A model generated the notes under the pieces. It was not told where the DNA came from. It was given only the letters and a program-made list of their open reading frames with translations, and made no database searches. The position numbers and the translations under genes were made by a program. A stretch of 11,740 nucleotides of DNA, from assembly GCA_050259035.1 (NCBI GenBank), contig JBLMZW010000134.1:1-11740 (forward strand). Reading direction: 5' to 3'. Positions 1 through 6,493 of this stretch are shown here, in pieces. Numbering within the stretch: position 1 is the stretch's first letter; each line of letters begins with the position of its first letter. This DNA comes from JBLMZW01 sp050259035. GTDB lineage: Bacteria > Bacillota > Syntrophomonadia > Syntrophomonadales > DTU052.

Positions 1-357
1 GCCTGTGCAGCCAACCTTATGCGTCCTGCCATGTATGGTGCCTATCATCATATAACAGTGATGGGTAAGGAAAACGTACCTTGTGATCATAAATATGATG
101 TCACCGGCGGTCTCTGTGAGAATAATGATAAGTTCGCCATTGACCGTATGCTGCCAGAGGTTGAAATGGGAGATCTGGTTGTGATTCACGATACCGGAGC
201 ACATGGGTTTTCCATGGGTTACAACTATAATGGAAAACTACGTTCTGCTGAAGTTTTGCTGAGAGAAGACGGTTCTACTGAACTCATTCGCCGGGCTGAA
301 ACCCCGGCCGATTATTTCGCTACCTTTGATTTTATGGGGCTATTTGAAACACGATAA
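1..357 (+). CDS. lysA: Diaminopimelate decarboxylase-like protein, C-terminal part (5' end outside window)
   Basis: The reading frame is open from base 1 (Ala-Cys-Ala-Ala-Asn-Leu-Met) to the TAA at 355-357, so this is the last 118 codons of a gene that begins upstream; the internal ATG at 19 is not a start. The fragment matches the C-terminal beta-barrel of fold-type III PLP decarboxylases of the DapDC/ODC group: RPAMYGAYHH early, then the GGLCENND segment (equivalent to the CES-type motif that supplies an active-site Cys from the partner subunit), GDLVVIHDTGAHGFSMGYNYN, and a terminal AETPADYFATFDF. DapDC converts meso-diaminopimelate to lysine in the cytoplasm. The usual GAY tyrosine reads GAH here (bases 202-204). 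A related decarboxylase of the same fold cannot be excluded from the C-terminus alone. Nothing downstream suggests an operon partner: 94 bp separate it from the next start. Confidence 0.8.
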   Translation, partial: ACAANLMRPAMYGAYHHITVMGKENVPCDHKYDVTGGLCENNDKFAIDRMLPEVEMGDLVVIHDTGAHGFSMGYNYNGKLRSAEVLLREDGSTELIRRAETPADYFATFDFMGLFETR

Positions 358-451
358 AATCATTTGCTCCGCTTTTTGAAGTATAAAGCAGGAACAAAGC
401 AATATACATGGAACCATACTATATAAAAATTAATCTGGGGGGATGGATTTA

Positions 452-1240
452 ATGGCGCACGAAATTGACTTCACTATTTATGGAGCTGAAATGCAATTTG
501 TTGAGGTGGAACTTGATCCCGGGGAAAGTGTTGTTGCTGAAGCCGGGGGCATGATGTACATGGAAGATGGAATAGCCATGGAAACCATCTTTGGTGACGG
601 TTCCGATAAGAGCCAGGGTGGAGGTTTTGCCAGTAAACTTCTATCAGCCGGAAAAAGATTGATAACCGGAGAAAGCCTTTTCATGACGGTTTTCACCAAT
701 ACCGGTTCCGGGAAAAAACACGTATCCTTTGCAGCTCCTTACCCGGGAAAAATTATTGCGGTAGACCTTAAACAATACAATGGAAAAGTTATCTGTCAAA
801 AAGATGCCTTTCTATGTGCGGCCAAAGGTGTAGCTGTTGGAATAGACTTCAAACGTAAACTGGGTGCTGGCTTCTTCGGAGGCGAAGGTTTTATCATGGA
901 GAAGCTGGAAGGTGACGGACTGGCTTTCCTGCATGCGGGGGGTACGATTCATAAGGTAGATCTCCAATCGGGACAGCTCTTGAGGGTAGATACCGGATGT
1001 CTGGTGGCTCTAACTAAAGGAGTCGATTACGACATAGAGATGGTTAAAGGTATAAAGACTGCGATTTTTGGCGGTGAAGGTTTATTCTTTGCGACCTTGC
1101 GGGGCCCGGGTACGGTCTGGCTGCAGTCATTGCCCTTCAACCGATTAGCGGATAAGATAAGTCACGCTATGCCGGGTGGAGGAGGCCGGAAAGAAGAAGG
1201 CTCGGTCCTTGGAGTCATTGGAGATCTGATCGACGGATAA
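452..1240 (+). CDS. AIM24 / TIGR00266 family protein
   Basis: A 262-residue protein of the AIM24 family (TIGR00266), a beta-rich fold with no assigned enzymatic activity in bacteria; the mitochondrial namesake influences inner-membrane organisation. Supporting features are the opening FTIYGAEMQFVEVELDPGE, the segment AEAGGMMYMEDGI at about residues 29-41, and two Gly-rich FGGEG turns (about 142-146 and 206-210). The C-terminus is glycine-rich (PGGGG, about 241-245), as in relatives. There is no signal peptide or membrane helix, so it is probably cytoplasmic. An in-frame ATG at 443 lies directly against the GGGGGG at 437-442, too close to be served by it; the ATG at 452 sits 9 nt downstream of that purine run and begins MAHEID, so I prefer it. 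The gene stands alone and ends at a strong terminator. Confidence 0.85.
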   Translation: MAHEIDFTIYGAEMQFVEVELDPGESVVAEAGGMMYMEDGIAMETIFGDGSDKSQGGGFASKLLSAGKRLITGESLFMTVFTNTGSGKKHVSFAAPYPGKIIAVDLKQYNGKVICQKDAFLCAAKGVAVGIDFKRKLGAGFFGGEGFIMEKLEGDGLAFLHAGGTIHKVDLQSGQLLRVDTGCLVALTKGVDYDIEMVKGIKTAIFGGEGLFFATLRGPGTVWLQSLPFNRLADKISHAMPGGGGRKEEGSVLGVIGDLIDG

Positions 1241-1250
1241 GAAAGCTATT

Positions 1251-1280
1251 AAAGGGGCCTGGGTTAACCCAGGCCCTTTT
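1251..1280. terminator. Bidirectional rho-independent terminator
   Basis: A perfect 9-bp inverted repeat has arms GGGCCTGGG (1255-1263) and CCCAGGCCC (1268-1276) around a TTAA loop. AAAG on the left and TTTT (1277-1280) on the right extend the stem and give a plus-strand U tract. It lies between the stop of the AIM24 gene (1240) and the stop of the minus-strand gene (1284), so it can serve both convergent transcripts; the U tract is better for the plus strand. Confidence 0.88.
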
Positions 1281-1283
1281 GTA

Positions 1284-1829
1284 TTACGATAAGGCTTTTC
1301 GAACCTTCATTCTGGTTATGGCCTGATCGATAAGGTAAGTAACCGTTAGTATAAAGGCGAAAACGCCTAAATAAGCCAGTACATTTCCCAATGGATTTAA
1401 ACCATCCCTTCTATCTCCACGGTTTCCTCCGGCCATAGGTGGCGGACCACCGGCTCCCGGGCCGAATCCATTTCGAAATCCCGAATTATTTCCAGGTGAA
1501 GGACGGTCGCCCGAAGGGGATCCCGCGCCCATCCTGCCGTTGCCATCGTTTTCATCCATATTATCCGGGGGATTGCCCGGCATTGATGGGGCCTGTCCGG
1601 ATTCCATCTGAGGATAACCCCCAGAAGGTATCTGGGTAAACCTAAACTTAGAGTTGAAATGCCCTCCACGCATATTACGATTGTTCTCGCTGAAGGATTG
1701 GATCGCCTTAACCAGTCTCACAGGATTAGCTTTTGATAAAAAATTGGTATAGTTAATAGAATACAGACCGGCGGCCAGGATTATAACAACTAATAAGACC
1801 TTTACTGCCATTTTCCCTCTATTATTCAT
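1284..1829 (-). CDS. Small membrane protein with two helices and a Gly/Pro/Asn-rich extracytoplasmic loop
   Basis: I do not recognise this 181-residue protein. It has a positively charged N-terminus (MNNRGKMAVK), a hydrophobic helix at about 8-24, a long hydrophilic middle, and a second helix at about 148-167 followed by a basic tail (RMKVRK). By the positive-inside rule both ends are cytoplasmic and residues 25-147 face outward. The loop is low-complexity from about 68 to 145, rich in Gly, Pro, Asn, Asp and Met, with a GGPPPMAGG segment near 127-135. It has no cysteines and no recognisable domain. The start is supported by GGGGGGAGTGAG just upstream, which overlaps the end of the cytochrome gene; only 2 nt separate that stop from this ATG, so the two are surely co-transcribed and probably translationally coupled. 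A partner or anchoring role for the cytochrome is inference only. Confidence 0.75.
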   Translation of the reverse strand: MNNRGKMAVKVLLVVIILAAGLYSINYTNFLSKANPVRLVKAIQSFSENNRNMRGGHFNSKFRFTQIPSGGYPQMESGQAPSMPGNPPDNMDENDGNGRMGAGSPSGDRPSPGNNSGFRNGFGPGAGGPPPMAGGNRGDRRDGLNPLGNVLAYLGVFAFILTVTYLIDQAITRMKVRKALS

Positions 1830-1831
1830 TA

Positions 1832-2296
1832 TTAACTCACTCCCCCCAGATCAGCCGATGTATAGGGCTTAATAGCCCGGATTACCTGGCTGAAATTTAA
1901 CCCGGTATGGATGGCCGAAATTAAAAAGGTGAAGTAAGTGGCACTGGTGTGCAGGACTTTCCAGCCCATTCCGCCGCCGCGGGAGATACCCAAAAAGGAA
2001 AAATTAATAGTTTCGGATATATTGATGCCGCTAAGGATTATGGCAGCGAACCCCAGAAAAACTAATATGTTAAGAATATAGATGAGCCTGATCCTGAAAC
2101 TTAACCGGCGAAAGAAGTTTAACGTTTTTGTCTTGATCCATCTCCAATTTAGGACTATATGTATTAAAAATATTACCCCTATAATAATTCCCACCAGCTC
2201 ATGCAGATCTTGCCCTATCACTTTGGGAACCATCATAAAAATTAGGCTAAGGGTCATCAGAATATCGATGGTAAGTTTTAATCTAGTTTTATCCAT
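1832..2296 (-). CDS. DUF4405-type four-helix membrane cytochrome b
   Basis: A 154-residue integral membrane protein with hydrophobic helices at about 9-27, 32-50, 71-92 and 113-134. The opening RLKLTIDILMTL and the HELVGIIIGVIFLIHIVLNWRW block resemble DUF4405 proteins, which have been associated with flavinylated extracytosolic electron-transfer systems. Four histidines lie in helices as two pairs with identical spacing, H32/H46 and H116/H130, 14 residues apart in each case; this is the pattern of bis-histidine ligation for two b hemes in membrane cytochromes. Heme binding is therefore a good inference but not shown. Function would be transmembrane electron transfer, perhaps from the quinone pool. 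No FMN-binding-domain protein, flavin transferase (ApbE) or dehydrogenase is beside it, only the two-helix protein downstream. The start has a GAGGTG ribosome site 7 nt upstream. Confidence 0.8.
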   Translation of the reverse strand: MDKTRLKLTIDILMTLSLIFMMVPKVIGQDLHELVGIIIGVIFLIHIVLNWRWIKTKTLNFFRRLSFRIRLIYILNILVFLGFAAIILSGINISETINFSFLGISRGGGMGWKVLHTSATYFTFLISAIHTGLNFSQVIRAIKPYTSADLGGVS

Positions 2297-2550
2297 TCAA
2301 TTCACCTCACCATGTAATATTTCCATTAACTTAGGAACATTTAAAGAACAGTGTTCAGAGGCATCATTCCAATCACTATTGAAGTAAAGGGTATTACCCA
2401 GTTGGATATATTATGAAAGGCGTTACTGAAAAAATACTGAATTCAACCTGAAAAAATGCTGTAATTTGGATGAACCGTGATAATAGTGAAAGGAATAACA
2501 AGTGGAACACTGAAGAAGATAACTTGCGAGAAGAGACTGCTGAAATATAA
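2297..2550. other. Gene-poor stretch between the cytochrome gene and the 314-residue protein gene
   Basis: No convincing gene lies here. Near the cytochrome start is an 11-bp palindrome GAACAGTGTTC (2347-2357), about 50 bp upstream of that start on the minus strand and a possible operator. A 26-codon plus-strand frame runs from ATG 2470 to TAA 2550 and encodes a very hydrophilic peptide rich in Asn and Glu, ending 1 nt before the terminator hairpin; it lacks a clear ribosome site. I could not assign a promoter with confidence. The region may hold a decayed gene, but no family is recognisable in any frame. Confidence 0.45.
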
Positions 2551-2551
2551 A

Positions 2552-2580
2552 GGAAGCAGAAGGGGGTCCCTTCTGCTTCC
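2552..2580 (-). terminator. Rho-independent terminator of the 314-residue protein gene
   Basis: A perfect 13-bp inverted repeat: GGAAGCAGAAGGG (2552-2564), 3-nt loop, CCCTTCTGCTTCC (2568-2580). On the minus strand it is followed by TTTATATTTCA, a U-rich tract; on the plus strand the following bases (TTGGCATCC) are not U-rich. It lies about 68 bp past the stop of the minus-strand gene ending at 2648, so it most likely ends that monocistronic transcript. Confidence 0.8.
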
Positions 2581-2647
2581 TTGGCATCCTTGCATCGGTT
2601 CATTCCTGTGGTAGAGGACTAACCCTAATATTTAGGTAGTATAGTTC

Positions 2648-3592
2648 TTAGGAGTATTGTTTAGTACTAAAATCCATAAAATCGGGTCTGTTATAAGCCT
2701 GCATAGCATTTTTCCAAATATATTGCGAGTAGTCATTATTTTGAGTTTCGTTAATTTTCTCTGAAGCCTGTTCCTCCGCTTCTGCCGCCCACTGGTCCAC
2801 CATTTCCTTTAATTCCTCGACAATGCTTGCAAGTGCTGATTGAGATTCTTCGTCCTCGGTGGATGAAACCGCATCTGAGCTCGATGTTGAACTAGTTGAA
2901 GATGAAGTTGAAGTGGAACTAGTAGTGTCTTCGGTTTCTGTGCCTGCTGTTGGAGGCGGCCCCATAGGCGGCGGTCCCATGGGTGGTTGGCCACCAGAAG
3001 GTTTCTGCATCTGTGAGGTGATATCTTTTAAATTGGTTAAGAGATCACTCAGATCAGATTTAGTGACTGAGTCATTATCGGATAAGGAGTTGACCTTATC
3101 CAGCAGGGCAGATAGTTGATCTTTCAAGCTGGAGCCGCTTGTGCTTTCATCTACCGATTCTGTTTCTGATGGCATACCCTGAGGAGGGTTGCTTAGCTTG
3201 GAAATAATGTCTTTAAAACTGGTTAATACATCAGTAGCATCAGACTCGGAAACAGCGTCGGTATCAGACAGGCTATTAATCTTATCCTCTAAATTGGAGA
3301 CATCTTGTTCCAATGGATTAGATTCAGATGCCTGTCCATTCTTGGCGGCAAACATAGTGCTGAACTTCTCCAGCATTTCAGCTATCAGGCTCTTAAGATC
3401 GCTTTCTGACATATTGCCCTGACTTACAGAATTAGACGTGCCAGCTAGACCGTAGCTCTTCGAAGATCCACTGGTTTGGTCAGATTGATAGAGCATTGAG
3501 GCCAGATCTGTCTTTCCAGACCCCGAAGAGTTGACCTGTCTATTCCAGGCCGAGAACATGGAATAATACGGGTTTATGTTTGAAACGCTCAT
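2648..3592 (-). CDS. Unrecognised low-complexity protein with internal repeats, possibly degenerate EF-hand-like
   Basis: I cannot assign this 314-residue protein to a family with confidence. It has no classical signal peptide and no membrane helix. Order along the chain: Ser/Gly/Asn-rich head (1-60); helical segment beginning SESDL (62-85); repeat A (94-133); repeat B (156-195), 21 of 40 positions identical to A and 62 residues apart; PPMGPPPMGPPP (203-214); Ser/Thr/Asp/Glu-rich linker (218-250); an acidic predicted helix (251-285); and an aromatic tail with WKNAMQAY. Each repeat carries a helix, then NSLSD-x-D-x-V-x-x-S-D, then a second helix, resembling an EF-hand whose calcium loop lacks about three residues. 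It has a very strong ribosome site (AAAGGAGGT, 3597-3605 complement), stands alone with its own terminator, and is divergent from the first two-component operon. Export or surface location is possible but unproven. Confidence 0.6.
   Translation of the reverse strand: MSVSNINPYYSMFSAWNRQVNSSGSGKTDLASMLYQSDQTSGSSKSYGLAGTSNSVSQGNMSESDLKSLIAEMLEKFSTMFAAKNGQASESNPLEQDVSNLEDKINSLSDTDAVSESDATDVLTSFKDIISKLSNPPQGMPSETESVDESTSGSSLKDQLSALLDKVNSLSDNDSVTKSDLSDLLTNLKDITSQMQKPSGGQPPMGPPPMGPPPTAGTETEDTTSSTSTSSSTSSTSSSDAVSSTEDEESQSALASIVEELKEMVDQWAAEAEEQASEKINETQNNDYSQYIWKNAMQAYNRPDFMDFSTKQYS
3008..3313 (-). repeat. Two-copy intragenic repeat of 40 codons, 62-codon period
   Basis: Bases 3194-3313 and 3008-3127 (minus strand) encode two 40-residue units with about half their residues identical; both contain D-K-[IV]-N-S-L-S-D and end in a K-D-I helix. 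The helix following the loop is echoed a third time at residues 61-80 (beginning MSESDL). The copies have diverged at the DNA level, so this is an old duplication that has been kept, not a recent slippage event. Confidence 0.75.
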
Positions 3593-3798
3593 TGCTACCT
3601 CCTTTCTATATTAAGGGATAATCCCTCTACCTCGATTAACAATGGCTGCTATTCAGTAGATGAATGTGGTTTATCCAAAACATCGACACCGAACTTTTGA
3701 TTTTTCTTTGAAAATTAAATGGAATTCAAAGATTTTTTTCTTAAAATTAAATTTAACAATGAATAAGAATTGAATGCCTGAGAGGAGTTATCGAATTA
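3593..3798. promoter_or_regulatory. Divergent intergenic region with AT-rich repeats
   Basis: These 206 bp separate the minus-strand 314-residue protein gene from the plus-strand regulator and must hold both promoters, though I see no confident -35/-10 pair on either strand. Visible elements are a 13-bp palindrome (AGGGAT-A-ATCCCT, 3614-3626), 8 bp upstream of the minus-strand ribosome site; an ATTCA/TGAAT inverted repeat around 3652-3666; an inverted repeat CTTTGAA/TTCAAAG (3706-3712 region and 3725-3731); and an imperfect 20-bp T-then-A-rich direct repeat (3701-3720 and 3733-3752, 17 of 20 alike, 32 bp apart) ending in AAAATTAAAT both times. The last could be an UP-element-like or regulator site for the first two-component operon. 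Confidence 0.4.
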
Positions 3799-4461
3799 AT
3801 GAGACTTCTTATTGTCGATGATGAGAAACGGTTGGCCGAATCTCTGGCGTACATACTAAAAAAGTCCGGTTATGCGGTTGATATTTGTTTGGATGGTGAA
3901 ACTGGATATGAAATGGCTGAAACAGGAGTATATGATACAATTATCCTGGATCGAATGCTTCCTAAATTAGATGGTCTTTCGATGTTGAAAAAGATTCGCA
4001 GCCAGGGGGTTGAGACCCCGGTAATTTTGTTGACTGCCAGGGACAGCGCCGAAGAGAGGGTTGAGGGGTTGGATTCTGGCGCGGATGATTACCTGGTAAA
4101 ACCTTTTTCAACCGAAGAACTCCTGGCGCGGCTCCGCGCATTGATTAGAAGGAAAGATCGGCACTTGTCTGGCAATTCTATAGAAGCGGCCGGTCTTATT
4201 TTAGATCCGGTACGGGGGGAGGTTACTTCGGGAAAGAGTGTTATTAAACTGACCCCCAAAGAAGTACTGTTATTAGAACTGCTAATGCTTAACCAGGGTC
4301 AGGTAGTTAATAAGGAAAGAATCCTTGAAAAGATTTGGGGCTATAATAGTGAAATTGATATAGCCAATGTTGATTTATATATTCACTATTTACGTAAGAA
4401 GCTAAATACCAATCAGATTAAGACAGTCAGAGGGTTCGGTTATTGTATAGAAGGACGTTGA
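3799..4461 (+). CDS. OmpR-family response regulator (first two-component pair)
   Basis: A 220-residue regulator of normal family length. The receiver domain (about 1-115) has the acidic pair D8/D9, phosphoacceptor D51 in IILDRMLP, T79 in LLTA, and K101 in VKPF, so it should be phosphorylatable. The C-terminal winged-helix DNA-binding domain (about 128-220) shows LTPKEVLLLELLMLNQGQVVNKERIL, IWGY and the terminal VRGFGYCIE. It acts in the cytoplasm as a transcription factor activated by the kinase encoded 10 nt downstream. The start has GAGGAG about 11 nt upstream. Target genes are unknown; the divergent gene at 3592 is a candidate by position only. No 11-bp TTCAG array, as found at the other two promoters in this window, lies upstream. 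Confidence 0.93.
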   Translation: MRLLIVDDEKRLAESLAYILKKSGYAVDICLDGETGYEMAETGVYDTIILDRMLPKLDGLSMLKKIRSQGVETPVILLTARDSAEERVEGLDSGADDYLVKPFSTEELLARLRALIRRKDRHLSGNSIEAAGLILDPVRGEVTSGKSVIKLTPKEVLLLELLMLNQGQVVNKERILEKIWGYNSEIDIANVDLYIHYLRKKLNTNQIKTVRGFGYCIEGR

Positions 4462-4471
4462 GGTATGGTTA

Positions 4472-5698
4472 ATGTTTAACCAGCTGCGGACAAAACTTAC
4501 GCTCGTCAACATTGGTGTCATCGCTTCCCTTTTCTTGTTATTAATTGCCGGGACTTATTATGTATCAAGGGTAAATACGGATAGACAATCAGCGGAACTT
4601 ATGCGCGCTATGGCGCAGGAAATTATTTCAGGCAAAAGACAACCTTTCGAACCGAGGCCCCCGATGGATCCTAAACCCCCGGTTTTTTCAGTTAAAGTGA
4701 GTCCAACCGGCCATATTACGGTAGAAAACTCATATTCGAATTTTACCCCTGACCAATTAAAATCCCTGGTTAAAAGTACTATTGATCAGCCTAAAAGTCA
4801 GGGGAGAGTGTCCTTCCAGAGTTTTCAACTATCTTATTATAGAACTGATCTTCCAAACGCCGGAGGCCAGTTGCTGCTTTTTCAGGATGTTGGGCGGGAG
4901 AGATCCGCTCAACATACAGTTCTTACCTCTTTAAGTGTAATCGGGTTTTTATGCCTGGTGCTTTCAATGGTGGGCAGTTTCTTTATGGCCAACCGGGCTT
5001 TGTTCCCAATCAAGGAAGCCTGGCAGCAGCAGAAAGATTTCGTTGCCGATGCTTCCCATGAACTTCGCACTCCGCTTACAGTTATAAGAACCAGTCTGGA
5101 AGCCTTGCGGCAAAACGAAAATGAAACTGTCGCCAGTCAGGAGGAATGGGTAACAAACATCGAAGAGGTAACTGACCGTATGGGCAGGTTAGTTGATTCA
5201 CTCCTGTTCCTGGCTCGAACAGATGCGAATCAGGAGGGACTTAATTATAATCATTTTTCTTTGGCAGATGCACTTTATGATTCAGCTGATCCGATGAGAA
5301 CTATAGCCCGGGCCAAAGATGTGGCTTTAGAGTTATCGGCGCTGCCAGCAGCCCCTTTTCTGGGGGATATGGAACAAATTAAACGCTTGGTTACCATATT
5401 GCTGGATAACGCCATCCGTCATACCCCTGCCGGAGGAACGGTCAGCCTTAGCATGCATAGGACAAGCAAAACAGCTACCATAGCCGTCCGCGATACCGGA
5501 GAGGGCATTGGCCCAGAACACATTGAACGGATATTCGACCGGTTCTATCAGGTTGATCAAGCCCGCTCTCAAGGCGGTGTTGGTTTAGGTTTGTCAATGG
5601 CTAAACTAATCGCAGAAAAACATAATGGTACTATAAAAGTGGAAAGCTTGCTTGGAACCGGCTCAACCTTTATTGTAGAACTCCCTTTAACCTGGTAG
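4472..5698 (+). CDS. Membrane sensor histidine kinase without a HAMP domain (first pair)
   Basis: A 408-residue kinase, expected partner of the regulator that ends 10 nt upstream (ribosome site TTGAGG overlapping that gene's stop). Helix 1 is at about 10-30, an external sensor of about 120 residues follows, and helix 2 is at about 151-172. A proline-rich segment lies just outside helix 1 (RQPFEPRPPMDPKPP, 56-70). Only about 20 residues separate helix 2 from the H-box, so no HAMP domain fits; the linker ANRALFPIKEAWQQQKDFVADASHELRTPL is of the short type seen in CiaH-like kinases. Catalytic features are phosphoacceptor H196, N-box N313 in LLDNAIRHT, DTGEGIG (341-347), the FDRFYQ F-box and GGVGLGLS (368-375). 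All essential residues are present. The signal sensed is unknown. Confidence 0.92.
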   Translation: MFNQLRTKLTLVNIGVIASLFLLLIAGTYYVSRVNTDRQSAELMRAMAQEIISGKRQPFEPRPPMDPKPPVFSVKVSPTGHITVENSYSNFTPDQLKSLVKSTIDQPKSQGRVSFQSFQLSYYRTDLPNAGGQLLLFQDVGRERSAQHTVLTSLSVIGFLCLVLSMVGSFFMANRALFPIKEAWQQQKDFVADASHELRTPLTVIRTSLEALRQNENETVASQEEWVTNIEEVTDRMGRLVDSLLFLARTDANQEGLNYNHFSLADALYDSADPMRTIARAKDVALELSALPAAPFLGDMEQIKRLVTILLDNAIRHTPAGGTVSLSMHRTSKTATIAVRDTGEGIGPEHIERIFDRFYQVDQARSQGGVGLGLSMAKLIAEKHNGTIKVESLLGTGSTFIVELPLTW

Positions 5699-5733
5699 AT
5701 AAAAACAGTTTTAAATACACCGTTAGTCAAATT

Positions 5734-5776
5734 TTCAGTTTTTATTCAGTTGGATTTCAGTTAAGGATACGATAAT
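5734..5776 (+). promoter_or_regulatory. 11-bp-phased TTCAGTT array and promoter of the second two-component operon
   Basis: Three exact TTCAGTT heptamers begin at 5734, 5745 and 5756, a period of exactly 11 bp; 5723 (TTAGTCA) may be a degenerate fourth. The last copy ends 8 bp before GATAAT (5771-5776), a good -10, and no consensus -35 is present, as at PhoB-type activated promoters where the regulator replaces -35 contacts. Read as hexamers this is TTTCAG-N5-ATTCAG-N5-TTTCAG, similar in form to the CiaR direct repeat. The likely binder is the regulator encoded immediately downstream, giving autoregulation; that is inference. Confidence 0.72.
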
Positions 5777-5809
5777 TAGCTCAGTACCCCAAAGAAGGTG
5801 GTGTCGTTT

Positions 5810-6493
5810 ATGCAGCAGCTAAAGGGAATAAAAATAATGTTGGTCGACGACGAACCCAATATACTGCAATTTTTAGAGCTTGGCCTGCGCAACGAGGGTT
5901 TCGAAGTTATGACCGCCCAGGACGGAATTGCCGCCATGACCTTAATTAATCAATTTCAGCCGCATGTTGCGATACTGGATGTCATGATGCCCGGAATGGA
6001 TGGATTCGAAGTTTGCCGGATGCTGAAAAAGACGGAAAACGTAGCGATAATTATGCTGACCGCCAGGGACGAAGTGGATGATCGGGTAAAGGGATTGAAC
6101 CTGGGGGCTGACGACTACATGGTTAAACCCTTTAGCTTTGAGGAACTTTTGGCCAGGATCTATGCCCGGATTCGGAACCAGTTTCCGGACTTGTTCGGGG
6201 AAGTAGTAATAGGTCCTTTTGTCATAGATGATCGCCGCAAGGAGATCAAGTATGAAGACCGTGTCTTGGAACTGTCTCCCACTGAATACGAACTATTAAA
6301 GTTTATGGTTCTAAACCAGGGACTCGTTCTTAGCAAAAGCCTGATTCTCGATAAGGTATGGGGTTTTGATTTTGGAGGAGACAAAAATATTGTTGAAGTT
6401 TATGTCCGCTCATTGCGTGATAAGTTAAATGATAAAGACCACCAGGTGATTCGAACACTTCGGGGGTCTGGGTATCGGGTTGATTTACCATGA
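5810..6493 (+). CDS. OmpR-family response regulator (second pair), probable regulator of the exporter operon
   Basis: A 227-residue regulator. Receiver: D13/D14, phosphoacceptor D57 in ILDVMMPGMDG, T84 in MLTA and K106 in VKPF. The winged helix (about 130-227) contains LSPTEYELLKFMVLNQGLVLSKSLIL, VWGFDFGG and the terminal LRGSGYRVDLP; the overall look is MprA/TrcR-like. In-frame GTGs at 5798 and 5801 lie inside the ribosome site AGAAGGTGG (5793-5801), so the ATG at 5810, 8 nt beyond it, is the sensible start. It overlaps the kinase gene by 4 nt. An 11-bp-phased operator precedes it and a longer array of the same motif precedes the exporter, so this protein is the simplest candidate for controlling both. 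Cross-control by the first regulator cannot be excluded. Confidence 0.93.
   Translation: MQQLKGIKIMLVDDEPNILQFLELGLRNEGFEVMTAQDGIAAMTLINQFQPHVAILDVMMPGMDGFEVCRMLKKTENVAIIMLTARDEVDDRVKGLNLGADDYMVKPFSFEELLARIYARIRNQFPDLFGEVVIGPFVIDDRRKEIKYEDRVLELSPTEYELLKFMVLNQGLVLSKSLILDKVWGFDFGGDKNIVEVYVRSLRDKLNDKDHQVIRTLRGSGYRVDLP

Noticed and set aside
2347..2357. LexA (SOS) box
   Set aside because: The half-sites are spaced by three bases instead of four, and no SOS gene is adjacent.
2470..2550. 26-codon plus-strand frame ending just before the terminator
   Set aside because: No ribosome site or recognisable family, and the U tract of the hairpin faces the other strand; kept only as a note in the stretch entry.
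2394..2603. 69-codon minus-strand frame across the gene-poor stretch
   Set aside because: It runs through the terminator hairpin, has no ribosome site, and its Ser/Phe/Leu composition looks like the reverse of AT-rich noncoding DNA.
2859..3422. Plus-strand open frames opposite the 314-residue repeat protein gene
   Set aside because: They are antisense shadows created by the Ser/Asp-rich codons of the real gene, with no ribosome sites.
5798..5809. GTG start for the second regulator
   Set aside because: The two GTG codons lie within the ribosome-binding sequence of the ATG at 5810.
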